Under the pieces are notes generated by a model. The model was not told the origin of the DNA. It searched no databases and worked only from the letters and a program-made list of their open reading frames with translations. 64,000 nt of DNA. It comes from SW4 sp042466115 (GTDB lineage: Bacteria > Pseudomonadota > Alphaproteobacteria > Rhodobacterales > Rhodobacteraceae). Position numbers and translations under genes: made by a program. This document shows, piece by piece, positions 50,585 to 59,683 of the stretch (its first letter is position 1; each line of letters begins with the position of its first letter). The stretch lies in assembly GCF_042466115.1 (NCBI RefSeq), contig NZ_JAXHBQ010000001.1, positions 3,100,001 to 3,164,000 of the forward strand, written 5' to 3'.

Positions 50585-50835
50585 GCAATGTCGTGATCCT
50601 GTCGTGTTTCTGGGTGCTGGCGGCGACTGTCGTTGCCTTTTTGCCCATGCGTTTGCAAATGATCCCCGGAATGGCGCTGCTGATCGCTGCACCTGTGTTG
50701 ATCGTCTGGTTGGGGGCGATGCACGGCTGGTGGATTTCCGCGATTGCCTTTGCCGCCTTCGGGTCGATGTTTCGCAACCCGCTGATTTACCTATTCCGCC
50801 GCGCACGCGGTCAAAGGCCGGAGATCCCGAAATGA
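50581..50835 (+). CDS. DUF2484 family membrane protein, copy 1
   Basis: 84 residues, three membrane segments (VVILSCFWVLAATVVAFLPM, ALLIAAPVLIVWLGAM, SAIAFAAFGSMF) and a basic tail with NPLIYLFRRARGQ. The FW-VLA-VVAFLP-R start is the DUF2484 pattern, a family I know mainly from Rhodobacteraceae mur clusters. It overlaps its neighbours by 4 bp. Function unknown. Confidence 0.8.
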   Translation: MSNVVILSCFWVLAATVVAFLPMRLQMIPGMALLIAAPVLIVWLGAMHGWWISAIAFAAFGSMFRNPLIYLFRRARGQRPEIPK

Positions 50836-51092
50836 GCATATCCCTGATCCTTGCCTTTCTCTGGTTCATCGTCGCTAACCTGATGGCGATGGTGCCAAGC
50901 CGCGACAATCACTGGCGTCGCGCCTATGTGCTGATCGCGATTGGTGTGCCGTTGGTAGGGTATGTAACCTATGAAAACGGGCCGCTTCTGGGGCTTTTGG
51001 TGCTGGCGGCGGGTGCCTCGGTGCTGCGCTGGCCGGTGATCTATCTGGGCCGCTGGATGCGGCGGCAGATCAACGATGGTGAGGGCGTGTAG
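50832..51092 (+). CDS. DUF2484 family membrane protein, copy 2
   Basis: 86 residues with the same plan as the preceding gene: LILAFLWFIVANLMAMVPSR, VLIAIGVPLVGYVTY, LLGLLVLAAGASVLRWPVIYLGRWMRRQ. The two are tandem paralogues. The shared C-terminal signature is R-P-I-Y-L-RR. It ends one base into the next gene, which starts with GTG. Confidence 0.8.
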   Translation: MSISLILAFLWFIVANLMAMVPSRDNHWRRAYVLIAIGVPLVGYVTYENGPLLGLLVLAAGASVLRWPVIYLGRWMRRQINDGEGV

Positions 51093-51403
51093 TGGAAATT
51101 TTCAGCCTTGCCGTACTGCTGATTCTTGGACTTGGCCCCTCGGCCTACGCCTTGGGCAAAAAAGCGGGCTATCGGTCGGTCTGGATTTGGGTCGTTCTGG
51201 CGGCGTTGGGATATCTTTATTGCTTTGTCGCCGGATATAATGCACCCGGCATGTGGGGACCGATTGAATATATTGGCGTCGCCCTGATCGTCGTGACACC
51301 TGCGGCAATCGCTGCCATCCTTGGCGCAGTTATCGGCGCTTTTCACAAGGAAGAAATGGCGCGCAAGGCCGCGCGGCAGTCCGAACCGGCCAGCACTGAA
51401 TAG
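51092..51403 (+). CDS. Small membrane protein, first of a second paralogous pair
   Basis: 103 residues from GTG at 51092. Three membrane segments with SAYALGKKAGYRSVWIWVVLAALGYLYC, then VALIVVTPAAIAAILGAVIGAF, and a charged tail (HKEEMARKAARQ). It is clearly related to the next gene (shared AYxLGxxxGYxxVWIxVxLAxxGY). Function unknown. Confidence 0.75.
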   Translation: MEIFSLAVLLILGLGPSAYALGKKAGYRSVWIWVVLAALGYLYCFVAGYNAPGMWGPIEYIGVALIVVTPAAIAAILGAVIGAFHKEEMARKAARQSEPASTE

Positions 51404-51412
51404 GGGCAAAGC

Positions 51413-51706
51413 ATGGATCCCGTCGTTTATCCCATCACCGTTTTCATTTTCGGGGGCCTTGCGGCTTACGGTCTAGGGCGGTTGATCGGCTACAAGACTG
51501 TCTGGATTTTTGTTGCGCTCGCCGTCATTGGTTACGCGATTTGCGGAGTTTCTGCGATGAACTCTACGGGTGAGTGGGCGGGTCTAGTTCAAATGCTGAT
51601 AGCGATGTTTGTGATCTCGCCTGCTTTGGTTGGCGCGTTGGTCGGTGGCGTGATTGGCGGCTATCACAGGCAACGCAAAATGATTGAGCGATTTAATGAC
51701 CAGTAA
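51413..51706 (+). CDS. Small membrane protein, second of the pair
   Basis: 97 residues, three membrane segments: YPITVFIFGGLAAYGLGRL, TVWIFVALAVIGYAICG and FVISPALVGALVGGVIGGY. A duplicate of the preceding gene. Base composition is less GC-rich than that of the mur genes. It overlaps the murB start by 11 bp, so murB translation may be coupled to it. Confidence 0.75.
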   Translation: MDPVVYPITVFIFGGLAAYGLGRLIGYKTVWIFVALAVIGYAICGVSAMNSTGEWAGLVQMLIAMFVISPALVGALVGGVIGGYHRQRKMIERFNDQ

Positions 51707-52628
51707 CCTCCCGCCCGTTCGCGGAACATTGACACCGAACCGCCCGCTGGCTGATCTGACGTGGATGCGTGTGGGCGGGCCAGCCGATTGGCTGTTCCAG
51801 CCCGCAGATGTGGATGATCTGGCGCAGTTTCTGGCTGCACTTGATCCTGACGTTGCGGTGTTTCCCATGGGCGTGGGCAGCAACCTGATCGTGCGGGACG
51901 GGGGCGTGCGGGCCGTCGTTGTGCGCATGGGGCGCGGGTTCAACGGGATCGCATTTGATGGCACGCGCGTGCGGGCAGGGGCGGCGGCCCTTGATGCGCA
52001 CGTGGCGCGCAAGGCGGCGACCGAAGGGCTGGACCTGACATTCCTGCGCACGATTCCCGGCACGATTGGCGGCGCTGTGCGGATGAATGCCGGTTGCTAT
52101 GGCAGCTATATGGCCGATGTCTTGGAAAGCGTCACAGTTGTGTTGCGTGACGGCACAGTCACCGAAATGGCCGCCGATGCGCTGGCGCTTGCCTATCGCC
52201 AATCCACCCTGCCCAATGGCGCGGTGATTGTTGGTGCGGTATTGAACGCCCCAAAGGGCGATCCGGCCGCGCTGGACCAGCGCATGGCGGACCAGCTGGC
52301 CAAACGCGACGAAACCCAACCCACCAAGGACCGCACGGCCGGCAGCACGTTCCGAAATCCGGCCGGATTCAGCAGCACAGGACGGGCTGACGACACCCAC
52401 GATCTGAAGGCCTGGAAGGTGATTGATGACGCGGGGATGCGCGGTGCGACACGCGGCGGGGCGGTGATGAACACCAAGCATTCCAATTTCCTGACCAACG
52501 CGGGCGGCGCAACTGCCGCCGATCTGGAAGGATTGGGCGAAGATGTCCGAAAAAAGGTTTACGATTCAAGCGGTATCACGTTAGAATGGGAAATTATGAG
52601 GGTCGGTGAACCGGCCGCTGATACCTAA
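51696..52628 (+). CDS. murB: UDP-N-acetylenolpyruvoylglucosamine reductase MurB
   Basis: 310 residues from ATG at 51696. Type I MurB: TWMRVGGPADWLFQPADVDDL, FPMGVGSNLIVRDGG and FLRTIPGTIGGAVRMNAGCYG for FAD, GSTFRNPAG with the catalytic Ser, and AWKVIDDAGMRGATRGGAVMNTKHSNFLTN. It reduces the enolpyruvyl group to lactyl, giving UDP-MurNAc. Confident. Confidence 0.97.
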   Translation: MTSNLPPVRGTLTPNRPLADLTWMRVGGPADWLFQPADVDDLAQFLAALDPDVAVFPMGVGSNLIVRDGGVRAVVVRMGRGFNGIAFDGTRVRAGAAALDAHVARKAATEGLDLTFLRTIPGTIGGAVRMNAGCYGSYMADVLESVTVVLRDGTVTEMAADALALAYRQSTLPNGAVIVGAVLNAPKGDPAALDQRMADQLAKRDETQPTKDRTAGSTFRNPAGFSSTGRADDTHDLKAWKVIDDAGMRGATRGGAVMNTKHSNFLTNAGGATAADLEGLGEDVRKKVYDSSGITLEWEIMRVGEPAADT

Positions 52629-52726
52629 GACACGAAAGACGGAAACTCCGGCCGAAATGGCCATGCCCAGGCAGGGGCAAAGCAACGACGAACCGCAAAA
52701 GGTTCGCATTGAAGGCGCAAGTGGGA

Positions 52727-53641
52727 ATGTCGAGCAGGACAAATCCCAAGGTGGTAGTATTGATGGGTGGCCCTTCCGCGGAACGCGAGGTGTCTCTCAG
52801 TTCAGGTCGCGAATGTGCGGCTGCCTTGGTGAAAGCGGGATATGACGTGGTCGAGGTCGATGCAGGCCCCGATCTTTCTGCGCGTCTGAGCGATATCAAG
52901 CCCGATGTGGTGTTCAACGCCCTGCATGGCCGCTGGGGCGAGGACGGCTGCGTGCAGGGTATCCTTGAATGGCTGCGCATCCCCTATACCCATTCCGGTG
53001 TGCTGGCCTCGGCCCTTGCGATGGACAAGGAAAAGTCCAAGGCCGCGTTTCGGATTGCCGGTTTGCCCGTTGTCGATAGCGTTCTGGCGGCGCGTGACGA
53101 TGTGCGGGCGCGCCATGTGATGCCGCCACCCTATGTGGTGAAACCCAATAACGAAGGGTCCAGCGTTGGCATCTATCTGGTGCATGACGCGGCCAATGGC
53201 CCGCCGCAACTGGACGACACCATGCCCGACACGGTCATGGTTGAAACCTACGCGCCGGGTCGCGAGCTGACGACCACCGTGATGGGCGAACGTGCGCTGA
53301 CCGTGACGGATATCCTGACCGACGGTTGGTATGACTATGATGCCAAGTATAAAGAGGGCGGGTCGCGCCACGTGGTGCCCGCCGATCTGCCGCGCGACAT
53401 TTTCGACGCTTGCATGGATTACGCCCTGCGCGCTCATGATGCACTGGGGTGTCGCGGTGTCAGCCGCACCGACTTCCGCTGGGACGACACCCGCGGTTTG
53501 GACGGGTTGATCCTGCTTGAAACCAATACCCAACCGGGGATGACACCAACATCCCTGTCCCCCGAACAGGCCGCGCATGTCGGAATATCCTTTCCCGACA
53601 TGTGCCGCTGGATGGTGGAGGATGCCTCATGCGCGCGCTGA
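52727..53641 (+). CDS. ddl: D-alanine--D-alanine ligase
   Basis: 304 residues from ATG at 52727; TTG at 52709 is a possible longer start. ATP-grasp ligase: VVVLMGGPSAEREVSLSSGRECAAAL, VFNALHGRWGEDGCVQGILEWLRIPYTHSGVLASALAMDK, VVKPNNEGSSVGIYL, CRGVSRTDFRW and LLETNTQPGMTPTSLSPEQA. It makes D-Ala-D-Ala for MurF. It overlaps ftsQ by 13 bp. Confidence 0.97.
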   Translation: MSSRTNPKVVVLMGGPSAEREVSLSSGRECAAALVKAGYDVVEVDAGPDLSARLSDIKPDVVFNALHGRWGEDGCVQGILEWLRIPYTHSGVLASALAMDKEKSKAAFRIAGLPVVDSVLAARDDVRARHVMPPPYVVKPNNEGSSVGIYLVHDAANGPPQLDDTMPDTVMVETYAPGRELTTTVMGERALTVTDILTDGWYDYDAKYKEGGSRHVVPADLPRDIFDACMDYALRAHDALGCRGVSRTDFRWDDTRGLDGLILLETNTQPGMTPTSLSPEQAAHVGISFPDMCRWMVEDASCAR

Positions 53642-54498
53642 AATCAGGCTTGCGCCGTGATCCGGCCCCGTCCCGCTGGGGCTATCGCTATCAGCGCCTG
53701 ATGCTGACGCCGCTGTTCCGGCGCATGATCAAGGTCGGGCTGCCTGTGGGGCTGGTGGTGTTCGCGCTTGGCTTCTGGGTGATCCACGAAGACAACCGCG
53801 CGATGATTGCCGATAAATACGCGCAGACCATTGACAGTATCCAGCAGCGCCCGGAATTCATGGTGCAGATGATGGCCGTGGACGGCGCGGATGATGCACT
53901 TGCCAGTGACGTGCGCGAAGTCCTGCCGGTGGAATTCCCGATCTCGTCGTTTGATCTGGACCTCGAGGAAATGCGCCAGACCGTCGAAGCCTTGAATGCC
54001 GTGGCCGATGCCACGTTGCGGGTGCGTCCGGGCGGCATCTTGCAGGTTGATATCGTGCAGCGAGTGCCGGTGGCCGTTTGGCGCCAGTCGGACGGGCTGC
54101 GCCTGATTGATGCGGACGGGCATATCGTCGGGCCGCTGCATTTCCGTGCGGATCGCGCCGATCTGCCGCTGATTGCCGGTGACGGTGCGCGCGAACAACT
54201 GGCCGAAGGCTTGCAGCTTTACCGTGCCGCTGGCCCGTTGGCACCGCGCATGCGTGGGGTGATGCGGATGGGTGAACGCCGCTGGGATATCGTGCTGGAC
54301 CGCGACCAGCGCATTCTGTTGCCCACCGATGATCCCGTCAGCGCCTTTGAACGGGTCGTCGCACTGGCGCAGGCCCGGGACATGCTGGAACGGGACGTTG
54401 TCGTGGTCGATATGCGCAATCCGGACCGGCCAACGGTGCGTTTGAATGAACAGGCGGTCGCAGCAATGCGCGCCATTAATATGACCGATGGGGAATAG
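53629..54498 (+). CDS. ftsQ: Cell division protein FtsQ
   Basis: 289 residues from ATG at 53629 (GGAGG upstream). Basic cytoplasmic N terminus (RRDPAPSRWGYRYQRLMLTPLFRRM), one membrane segment (GLPVGLVVFALGFWVI), then a POTRA domain (MAVDGADDALASDVREVLPVEFPISSFDLDLEEMRQTVEALNAVADATLRVRPGGILQVDI) and the FtsQ/DivIB beta domain (RVPVAVWRQSDGLRLIDADGHIV). It links FtsL/B and FtsW/I. It overlaps ddl. Confidence 0.95.
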   Translation: MRALKSGLRRDPAPSRWGYRYQRLMLTPLFRRMIKVGLPVGLVVFALGFWVIHEDNRAMIADKYAQTIDSIQQRPEFMVQMMAVDGADDALASDVREVLPVEFPISSFDLDLEEMRQTVEALNAVADATLRVRPGGILQVDIVQRVPVAVWRQSDGLRLIDADGHIVGPLHFRADRADLPLIAGDGAREQLAEGLQLYRAAGPLAPRMRGVMRMGERRWDIVLDRDQRILLPTDDPVSAFERVVALAQARDMLERDVVVVDMRNPDRPTVRLNEQAVAAMRAINMTDGE

Positions 54499-54505
54499 GG
54501 TAGTA

Positions 54506-55840
54506 ATGAAAGAGCTGTATCAAAGCCAGCGCGCCATGCGCAACATGCGCCAAGCAGCCATGCAACGCGGTGTCATCGCCATTCTGGACGTGGGCACATC
54601 CAAAATCGCCTGCCTTGTCCTGCGCTTTGACGGGCCCGAACGGTTCCGCGACAGCGATGGTGTGGGATCAATGGCGGGGCAGTCGTCGTTTCGTGTGATC
54701 GGGGCCGCCACGACGCGTTCGCGCGGTGTGCGTTTTGGCGAGGTCGAGGCGATGTCGGAAACCGAGCGCGCCATTCGCACCGCGCTTCAGGCCGCGCAGA
54801 AAATGGCCAACGTGCGCGTTGATCATGTGATTGCCTGCCTGTCGGGCGCGCGGCCACGGTCTTATGGGCTGGACGGCGCGATTGATCTGGCCGGTGGGTT
54901 GGTGAGTGAGGGTGATATCGGCCGCGTCTTGGCGGCCTGCGATGTCCCTGATTATGGCGATGGGCGCGAAGTGCTGCATGCCCAGCCCGTGAATTTCGCG
55001 CTGGATAACCGCACCGGCATGGGCGACCCGCGCGGCCAGATCGGCCAGCGCCTGTCAACGGACATGCATTTGCTGACGGTCGAAGCCTCGGCGATCCAGA
55101 ACCTTCTTTACTGTATCAACCGGTGCGATCTTGAGCTGGCGGGGCTTGCGTCATCGGCCTATGTGTCGGGCATTTCCGCGCTGGTCGAGGACGAACAGGA
55201 ACTTGGCGCGGCCTGTATTGATCTGGGTGGCGGCTCGACCGGCATTTCCGTCTTTATCAAGAAACACATGATCTATTCCGATGCGGTGCGCATGGGCGGC
55301 GACCATGTGACCAGCGACATTTCCATGGGGCTTCAGGTGCCCACGGCCACGGCCGAACGGATCAAGACATTTTATGGCGGCGTTGTCGCCACGGGGATGG
55401 ATGACCGCGAGATGATCGAGATTGGCGGCGACACAGGCGATTGGGAACATGACCGCCGCACCGTCAGCCGCGCCGAACTGATCGGCATCATGCGTCCCCG
55501 CGTCGAGGAAATTCTGGAAGAAGTGCGCGTGCGACTGGATGCGGCGGGTTTTGAACACCTGCCCAGCCAGCAGATCGTGCTGACAGGCGGCGCAAGCCAG
55601 ATCCCCGGACTGGACGGATTGGCGTCCAAGATTTTGGGCCAGCAGGTGCGCCTTGGCCGCCCGCTGCGTGTGCACGGATTGCCACAGGCCGCGACCGGCC
55701 CGGCATTTGCAAGTGCGGTGGGGCTGTCGCTTTTCGCGGCAAATCCACAAGACGAATGGTGGGATTTTGAAATCCCGGCCGAAAAATACCCCGCGCGTTC
55801 GCTAAAACGGGCGGTAAAATGGTTTAAGGACAACTGGTGA
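54506..55840 (+). CDS. ftsA: Cell division protein FtsA
   Basis: 444 residues from ATG at 54506. Actin-like ATPase: IAILDVGTSKIACLVLRF (phosphate 1), 1C insert region HVIACLSGARPRSYGLDGAIDL, AACIDLGGGSTGISVFIKKHM (phosphate 2), IVLTGGASQIPGLDGLASKIL (adenosine motif) and a C-terminal amphipathic end (RSLKRAVKWFKDNW) for membrane binding. It anchors FtsZ to the membrane. It follows ftsQ by 7 bp. Confidence 0.97.
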   Translation: MKELYQSQRAMRNMRQAAMQRGVIAILDVGTSKIACLVLRFDGPERFRDSDGVGSMAGQSSFRVIGAATTRSRGVRFGEVEAMSETERAIRTALQAAQKMANVRVDHVIACLSGARPRSYGLDGAIDLAGGLVSEGDIGRVLAACDVPDYGDGREVLHAQPVNFALDNRTGMGDPRGQIGQRLSTDMHLLTVEASAIQNLLYCINRCDLELAGLASSAYVSGISALVEDEQELGAACIDLGGGSTGISVFIKKHMIYSDAVRMGGDHVTSDISMGLQVPTATAERIKTFYGGVVATGMDDREMIEIGGDTGDWEHDRRTVSRAELIGIMRPRVEEILEEVRVRLDAAGFEHLPSQQIVLTGGASQIPGLDGLASKILGQQVRLGRPLRVHGLPQAATGPAFASAVGLSLFAANPQDEWWDFEIPAEKYPARSLKRAVKWFKDNW

Positions 55841-56012
55841 TACGCAAGATATTGCCGATTGCCCGAAATCCGGCGGGAAAAGTCGTTAAAGGGGCCACAT
55901 TTTGCGGTTCTTTCGTGTTTTTTCCGTGACGATCCGGCCCTATCCCGTTAGGATCGGACAAATATAGGCGAATTTGCCCGATGGGACGGGCCAAAAACAG
56001 GCGGACAGAGCA

Positions 56013-57581
56013 ATGACATTGAACCTTTCCATGCCCGGACAGGAAGAATTGAAGCCCCGCATCACCGTGTTCGGTGTTGGCGGTGCAGGTGGCAACGCGG
56101 TGAACAACATGATCGAGCAAGAGCTTGAGGGTGTTGAATTTGTCGTCGCCAACACGGACGCACAGGCGCTTCAGCAGTCTCGCTCGGATGCGAAAATCCA
56201 GATGGGCGTCAAAGTCACCGAAGGTCTGGGCGCGGGTGCACGCGCCACTGTCGGTGCCGCCGCCGCCGAGGAAAGCATCGAACAGATCGTTGATCATCTG
56301 GCCGGCGCACACATGTGTTTCATCACCGCAGGCATGGGCGGGGGCACCGGCACAGGTGCCGCGCCGATCATCGCGCAGGCCGCGCGCGAACTGGGTGTGC
56401 TGACCGTCGGTGTTGTCACCAAGCCGTTCCAGTTCGAAGGCGGCAAGCGCATGAAGCAGGCCGACGAGGGCATCGAAGCCCTGCAAAAGGTCGTTGATAC
56501 GCTGATCATCATTCCCAACCAGAACCTGTTCCGGATGGCGACGGAAAACACCACATTCACCGAAGCTTTCGCTTTGGCCGATGACGTTCTGTATCAGGGC
56601 GTCAAGGGTGTGACCGATCTGATGGTCCGCCCCGGCCTGATCAACCTTGATTTCGCCGATGTTCGCGCCGTGATGGACGAAATGGGCAAGGCGATGATGG
56701 GAACAGGCGAAGCCGATGGTCAGGACCGCGCCGTGCAAGCCGCCGAAAAGGCAATCGCCAACCCGCTTCTGGACGAAATCAGCCTCGAAGGCGCGCGCGG
56801 CGTGCTGATCAACATCACCGGTGGTTACGATCTGACGCTGTTCGAACTGGACGAGGCCGCCAACAAGATTCGCGAAAAGGTAGATCCCGATGCCAATATC
56901 ATCGTCGGTTCGACCTTGGATACCAGCATGGAAGGCCGGATGCGCGTTTCGGTCGTGGCCACAGGCATCGACGCCGTGACCAGCCAGTCCGCGATGCCGG
57001 TGCCGCGCCGGTCCATGGCGCAGCCTTTGGCGCAGCATGTCGCAGCTGAAGAACCAGTCGCAGCACCCGAAGCGGAACCAGTCGCTGCCCGCACCGAAGA
57101 GGTTGCCGCTCAGGCACCTTCCCAGGACCTGTTTGACGACGAACAATACACCGCCGCCGAACAAGCCGAGGACATCTTCGAGCCAGCGCAGGACGAGGTT
57201 GCTGCCGATGACGGCCTGCCCGAACCTGCCTATCAGCCACGCCCCGAACCCGCGTTCGAGGCCGAGCCGGAAGCCTTTGTTGCGCCGCGCGCACCTGCAG
57301 CAGGCACGCCGTCACCCGATGCGATGGCCCGCCTGAAAGCCGCCGCAGAACAGCGTCAGGCCCCGCGCGAGCAAGCGCCCGCCGCGGCCCCCGCCGCTGC
57401 CGAGGAAAAGCCGCGTTTCGGGATCAACTCGCTGATCAACCGCATGACCGGCCATGCCGCTGAACAGCAGGCCGAGGCCCGCCCGCAGCCGCAAGTCACT
57501 GCCCTGCGCGAAGAGCCAGCCGCCGACCCGGAACAGGAGCGGATCGAAATTCCTGCCTTCCTGCGCCGTCAGGCCAACTAA
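56013..57581 (+). CDS. ftsZ: Cell division GTPase FtsZ
   Basis: 522 residues from ATG at 56013. GTPase core: VFGVGGAGGNAVNNMI, the tubulin signature MGGGTGTGAAPIIA, VKGVTDLMVRPGLINLDFADVRAVM, LFELDEAANKIREKVDPDANIIVGS. After about residue 325 comes an Ala/Pro/Glu-rich disordered linker of nearly 180 residues, then RFGINSLINRMTG and the C-terminal peptide EIPAFLRRQAN, which binds FtsA. The long linker is usual in alphaproteobacteria. Its own promoter may lie in the 172-bp gap after ftsA. Confidence 0.98.
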   Translation: MTLNLSMPGQEELKPRITVFGVGGAGGNAVNNMIEQELEGVEFVVANTDAQALQQSRSDAKIQMGVKVTEGLGAGARATVGAAAAEESIEQIVDHLAGAHMCFITAGMGGGTGTGAAPIIAQAARELGVLTVGVVTKPFQFEGGKRMKQADEGIEALQKVVDTLIIIPNQNLFRMATENTTFTEAFALADDVLYQGVKGVTDLMVRPGLINLDFADVRAVMDEMGKAMMGTGEADGQDRAVQAAEKAIANPLLDEISLEGARGVLINITGGYDLTLFELDEAANKIREKVDPDANIIVGSTLDTSMEGRMRVSVVATGIDAVTSQSAMPVPRRSMAQPLAQHVAAEEPVAAPEAEPVAARTEEVAAQAPSQDLFDDEQYTAAEQAEDIFEPAQDEVAADDGLPEPAYQPRPEPAFEAEPEAFVAPRAPAAGTPSPDAMARLKAAAEQRQAPREQAPAAAPAAAEEKPRFGINSLINRMTGHAAEQQAEARPQPQVTALREEPAADPEQERIEIPAFLRRQAN

Positions 57582-57606
57582 AACACGTCACAATTTGACA
57601 ATGGAG

Positions 57607-57631
57607 GGGCCGCAGCAATGCGGCCCTTTTT
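57607..57631 (+). terminator. Rho-independent terminator after ftsZ
   Basis: GGGCCGC-AGCAAT-GCGGCCC followed by five T, 25 nt past the ftsZ stop. It closes the dcw transcript and separates lpxC. Confidence 0.9.
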
Positions 57632-57774
57632 GTTTGCAATCAAAGGGTTGTCGGCGCGAAAGCGGCAATCCGCGCGTCTGTTACAGGGATGTTTCAGAAC
57701 GTTGCAAACTGTGAGTTGAGGATCGGCGCGCCACACCTTACCTGATGGTCAACCAAAACCTGAGGGGCGACTCT

Positions 57775-58695
57775 GTGCAGTCAACGTTGAAATCAGCAGT
57801 CACGTTTCAAGGCGTCGGTCTTCATTCCGGCCGCCCTGTGACCATGGTCGTGCGCCCCGCGCTGGCCAGCACGGGCATTGTGTTTTGCCGCACGGATGTT
57901 TTGGGGCGCAACCCCGTAATTCCCGCGTTGTGGCATCATGTGATTGTCTCGCCGCTGAACACGCGGATCGAAAACAGTGACGGTGTGGTGGTTTCAACCA
58001 TCGAACACGTCATGGCCGCGCTTGCCGGTTGCGGTATCACCAATGCGCGCATTGATATCGACAGTGCCGAAGTGCCAATCATGGACGGCAGCGCCGCCGC
58101 CTTTGTGCGCGCCTTTGTCGATGCGGGCGTTCTGGCGCAGTCCAGCCCGCTGCGTGCCATCGAAATTCTGGCTCCGATCGAGGTCAAGCGCGATGACAGC
58201 ATCGCGCGTCTTGATCCCGCGACCAGCTTGCAAATCGACTTTGCCATTGATTTTGAAGATGCGGCCATCGGGCATCAGGCCAAGGCACTGAACATGGCCA
58301 ACGGCACCTTTGTGCGTGAACTTTGCGACAGTCGCACCTTCTGCCGCAAGGCAGATGTGGACGCGATGCATGCCAACGGGCTGGCGCTTGGCGGCACCTA
58401 TGAAAACGCCGTGGTCGTGGATGGGGACGCTGTTCTCAGCCCAGGTGGTTTGCGCCACAAGGACGAAGCCGTGCGCCACAAGATGCTGGACGCATTGGGC
58501 GATCTTTATACCGCAGGTGCGCCGATCTTGGGGCGCTATACCGGTGTGCGCGCAGGTCATGCGATGACAAACCGGTTGCTGCGCGCGCTGTTTGACACAC
58601 CTGATGCCTGGCGTTGGGTGACAGTGGATGCCGCAAGTGCGGCGCGTTTGCCCGGTGTTGGCGTCAGCCGCGCCGATCTTTACGCCGTGGCCTGA
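57775..58695 (+). CDS. lpxC: UDP-3-O-acyl-GlcNAc deacetylase LpxC
   Basis: 306 residues from GTG at 57775, chosen for the GAGGGG 8 nt upstream; ATG at 57745 has none. Zinc amidase: STLKSAVTFQGVGLHSGRPVTM at the start, STIEHVMAALAGCGITNARIDIDSAEVPIMDGSAAAFV with the first zinc His, and RHKMLDALGDLYTAG with the HKxxD motif. It commits to lipid A synthesis. It lies after the dcw terminator, as in many Proteobacteria. Confidence 0.96.
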   Translation: MQSTLKSAVTFQGVGLHSGRPVTMVVRPALASTGIVFCRTDVLGRNPVIPALWHHVIVSPLNTRIENSDGVVVSTIEHVMAALAGCGITNARIDIDSAEVPIMDGSAAAFVRAFVDAGVLAQSSPLRAIEILAPIEVKRDDSIARLDPATSLQIDFAIDFEDAAIGHQAKALNMANGTFVRELCDSRTFCRKADVDAMHANGLALGGTYENAVVVDGDAVLSPGGLRHKDEAVRHKMLDALGDLYTAGAPILGRYTGVRAGHAMTNRLLRALFDTPDAWRWVTVDAASAARLPGVGVSRADLYAVA

Positions 58696-58799
58696 CGCAG
58701 GGATGCGCAAAAGGCATTTTGCCCCCGATTTTTCTATGCTAGACCAAAAGGCAAGAGGAGGGCTTTGACCCTCACAGGATACTATTCGGGGGCGTCTTG

Positions 58800-59654
58800 A
58801 TGTCAGGTCGCAGCAGTTCGTCAAAATCGCGGGCCCTCTTGGCCGCAGCCGCGCTTGCCATGTCATTGACGGCGGCATGCGGCGGCCTTGACACGCGCAC
58901 GCCGGACGCGCTCGACAGCTACTCGGCCGAAGAAATCTTTCAGCGCGGCGAATATGAACTGGAACGCGGGCAGGCCGATGATGCCGCCTTTTACTTTAGC
59001 GAAATCGAACGGCTTTACCCCTACAGCGAATGGGCCAAACGCGCGCTGATCATGCAGGCATTTGCCTATCATCGTGACCGCGACTATCCCAACAGCCGCG
59101 CCGCCGCGCAGCGTTATATCGACTTCTATCCGGTCGACGAGGATGCCGCATATGCGCAGTATTTGCTGGCCCTGTCCTATTACGATCAGATCGACGAAGT
59201 GGGCCGTGATCAGGGTCTGACCTTTCAGGCGCTGCAAGCCTTGCGCGTTGTCATCGAACGTTATCCCGACAGTGAATACGCGCGCTCCTCGATCCTGAAG
59301 TTCGATCTGGCCTTTGACCATCTGGCCGCCAAGGAAATGGAAATCGGGCGCTACTATCTGCGCCGTGGCCACTATGCCGCCGCGATCAACCGTTTCCGCA
59401 TCGTGGTCGAGGATTTCCAGACAACCAGTCACACCGCCGAGGCGTTGCATCGTCTGGTCGAAAGCTATCTGTCTTTGGGTCTGACCGACGAAGCACAGAC
59501 TGCAGGCGCCATTCTGGGCCACAACTACCAGTCCACCGAATGGTATCAGGACAGCTATGCCTTGCTGACCGGTCGCGGCCTTGATGCGCGTGACATGGGC
59601 GACAACTGGCTTTCTGCGATCTACCGTCAGGTGGTGCGGGGCGAATGGCTTTGA
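58800..59654 (+). CDS. bamD: Outer-membrane assembly lipoprotein BamD
   Basis: 284 residues from ATG at 58800. The signal peptide ends in a lipobox (SLTAACGG), so it is a lipoprotein. TPR-like repeats follow: EEIFQRGEYELERGQADDAAFYFSEIERLYPYSEWAKRAL, AYAQYLLALSYYDQIDEVGRDQ and HYAAAINRFRIVVEDFQTTSHTAEALHRLVESYLSLGL. It supports BamA in inserting outer-membrane proteins. It is followed 29 bp later by recN, a common order in this group. Confidence 0.95.
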   Translation: MSGRSSSSKSRALLAAAALAMSLTAACGGLDTRTPDALDSYSAEEIFQRGEYELERGQADDAAFYFSEIERLYPYSEWAKRALIMQAFAYHRDRDYPNSRAAAQRYIDFYPVDEDAAYAQYLLALSYYDQIDEVGRDQGLTFQALQALRVVIERYPDSEYARSSILKFDLAFDHLAAKEMEIGRYYLRRGHYAAAINRFRIVVEDFQTTSHTAEALHRLVESYLSLGLTDEAQTAGAILGHNYQSTEWYQDSYALLTGRGLDARDMGDNWLSAIYRQVVRGEWL

Positions 59655-59683
59655 CGGGATGACCCCCAAGGCCTTGGTGCACC

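Noticed and set aside
55824..57164. Minus-strand open frame of 446 codons over ftsZ
   Set aside because: A shadow of the ftsZ codon pattern with no recognisable motif.
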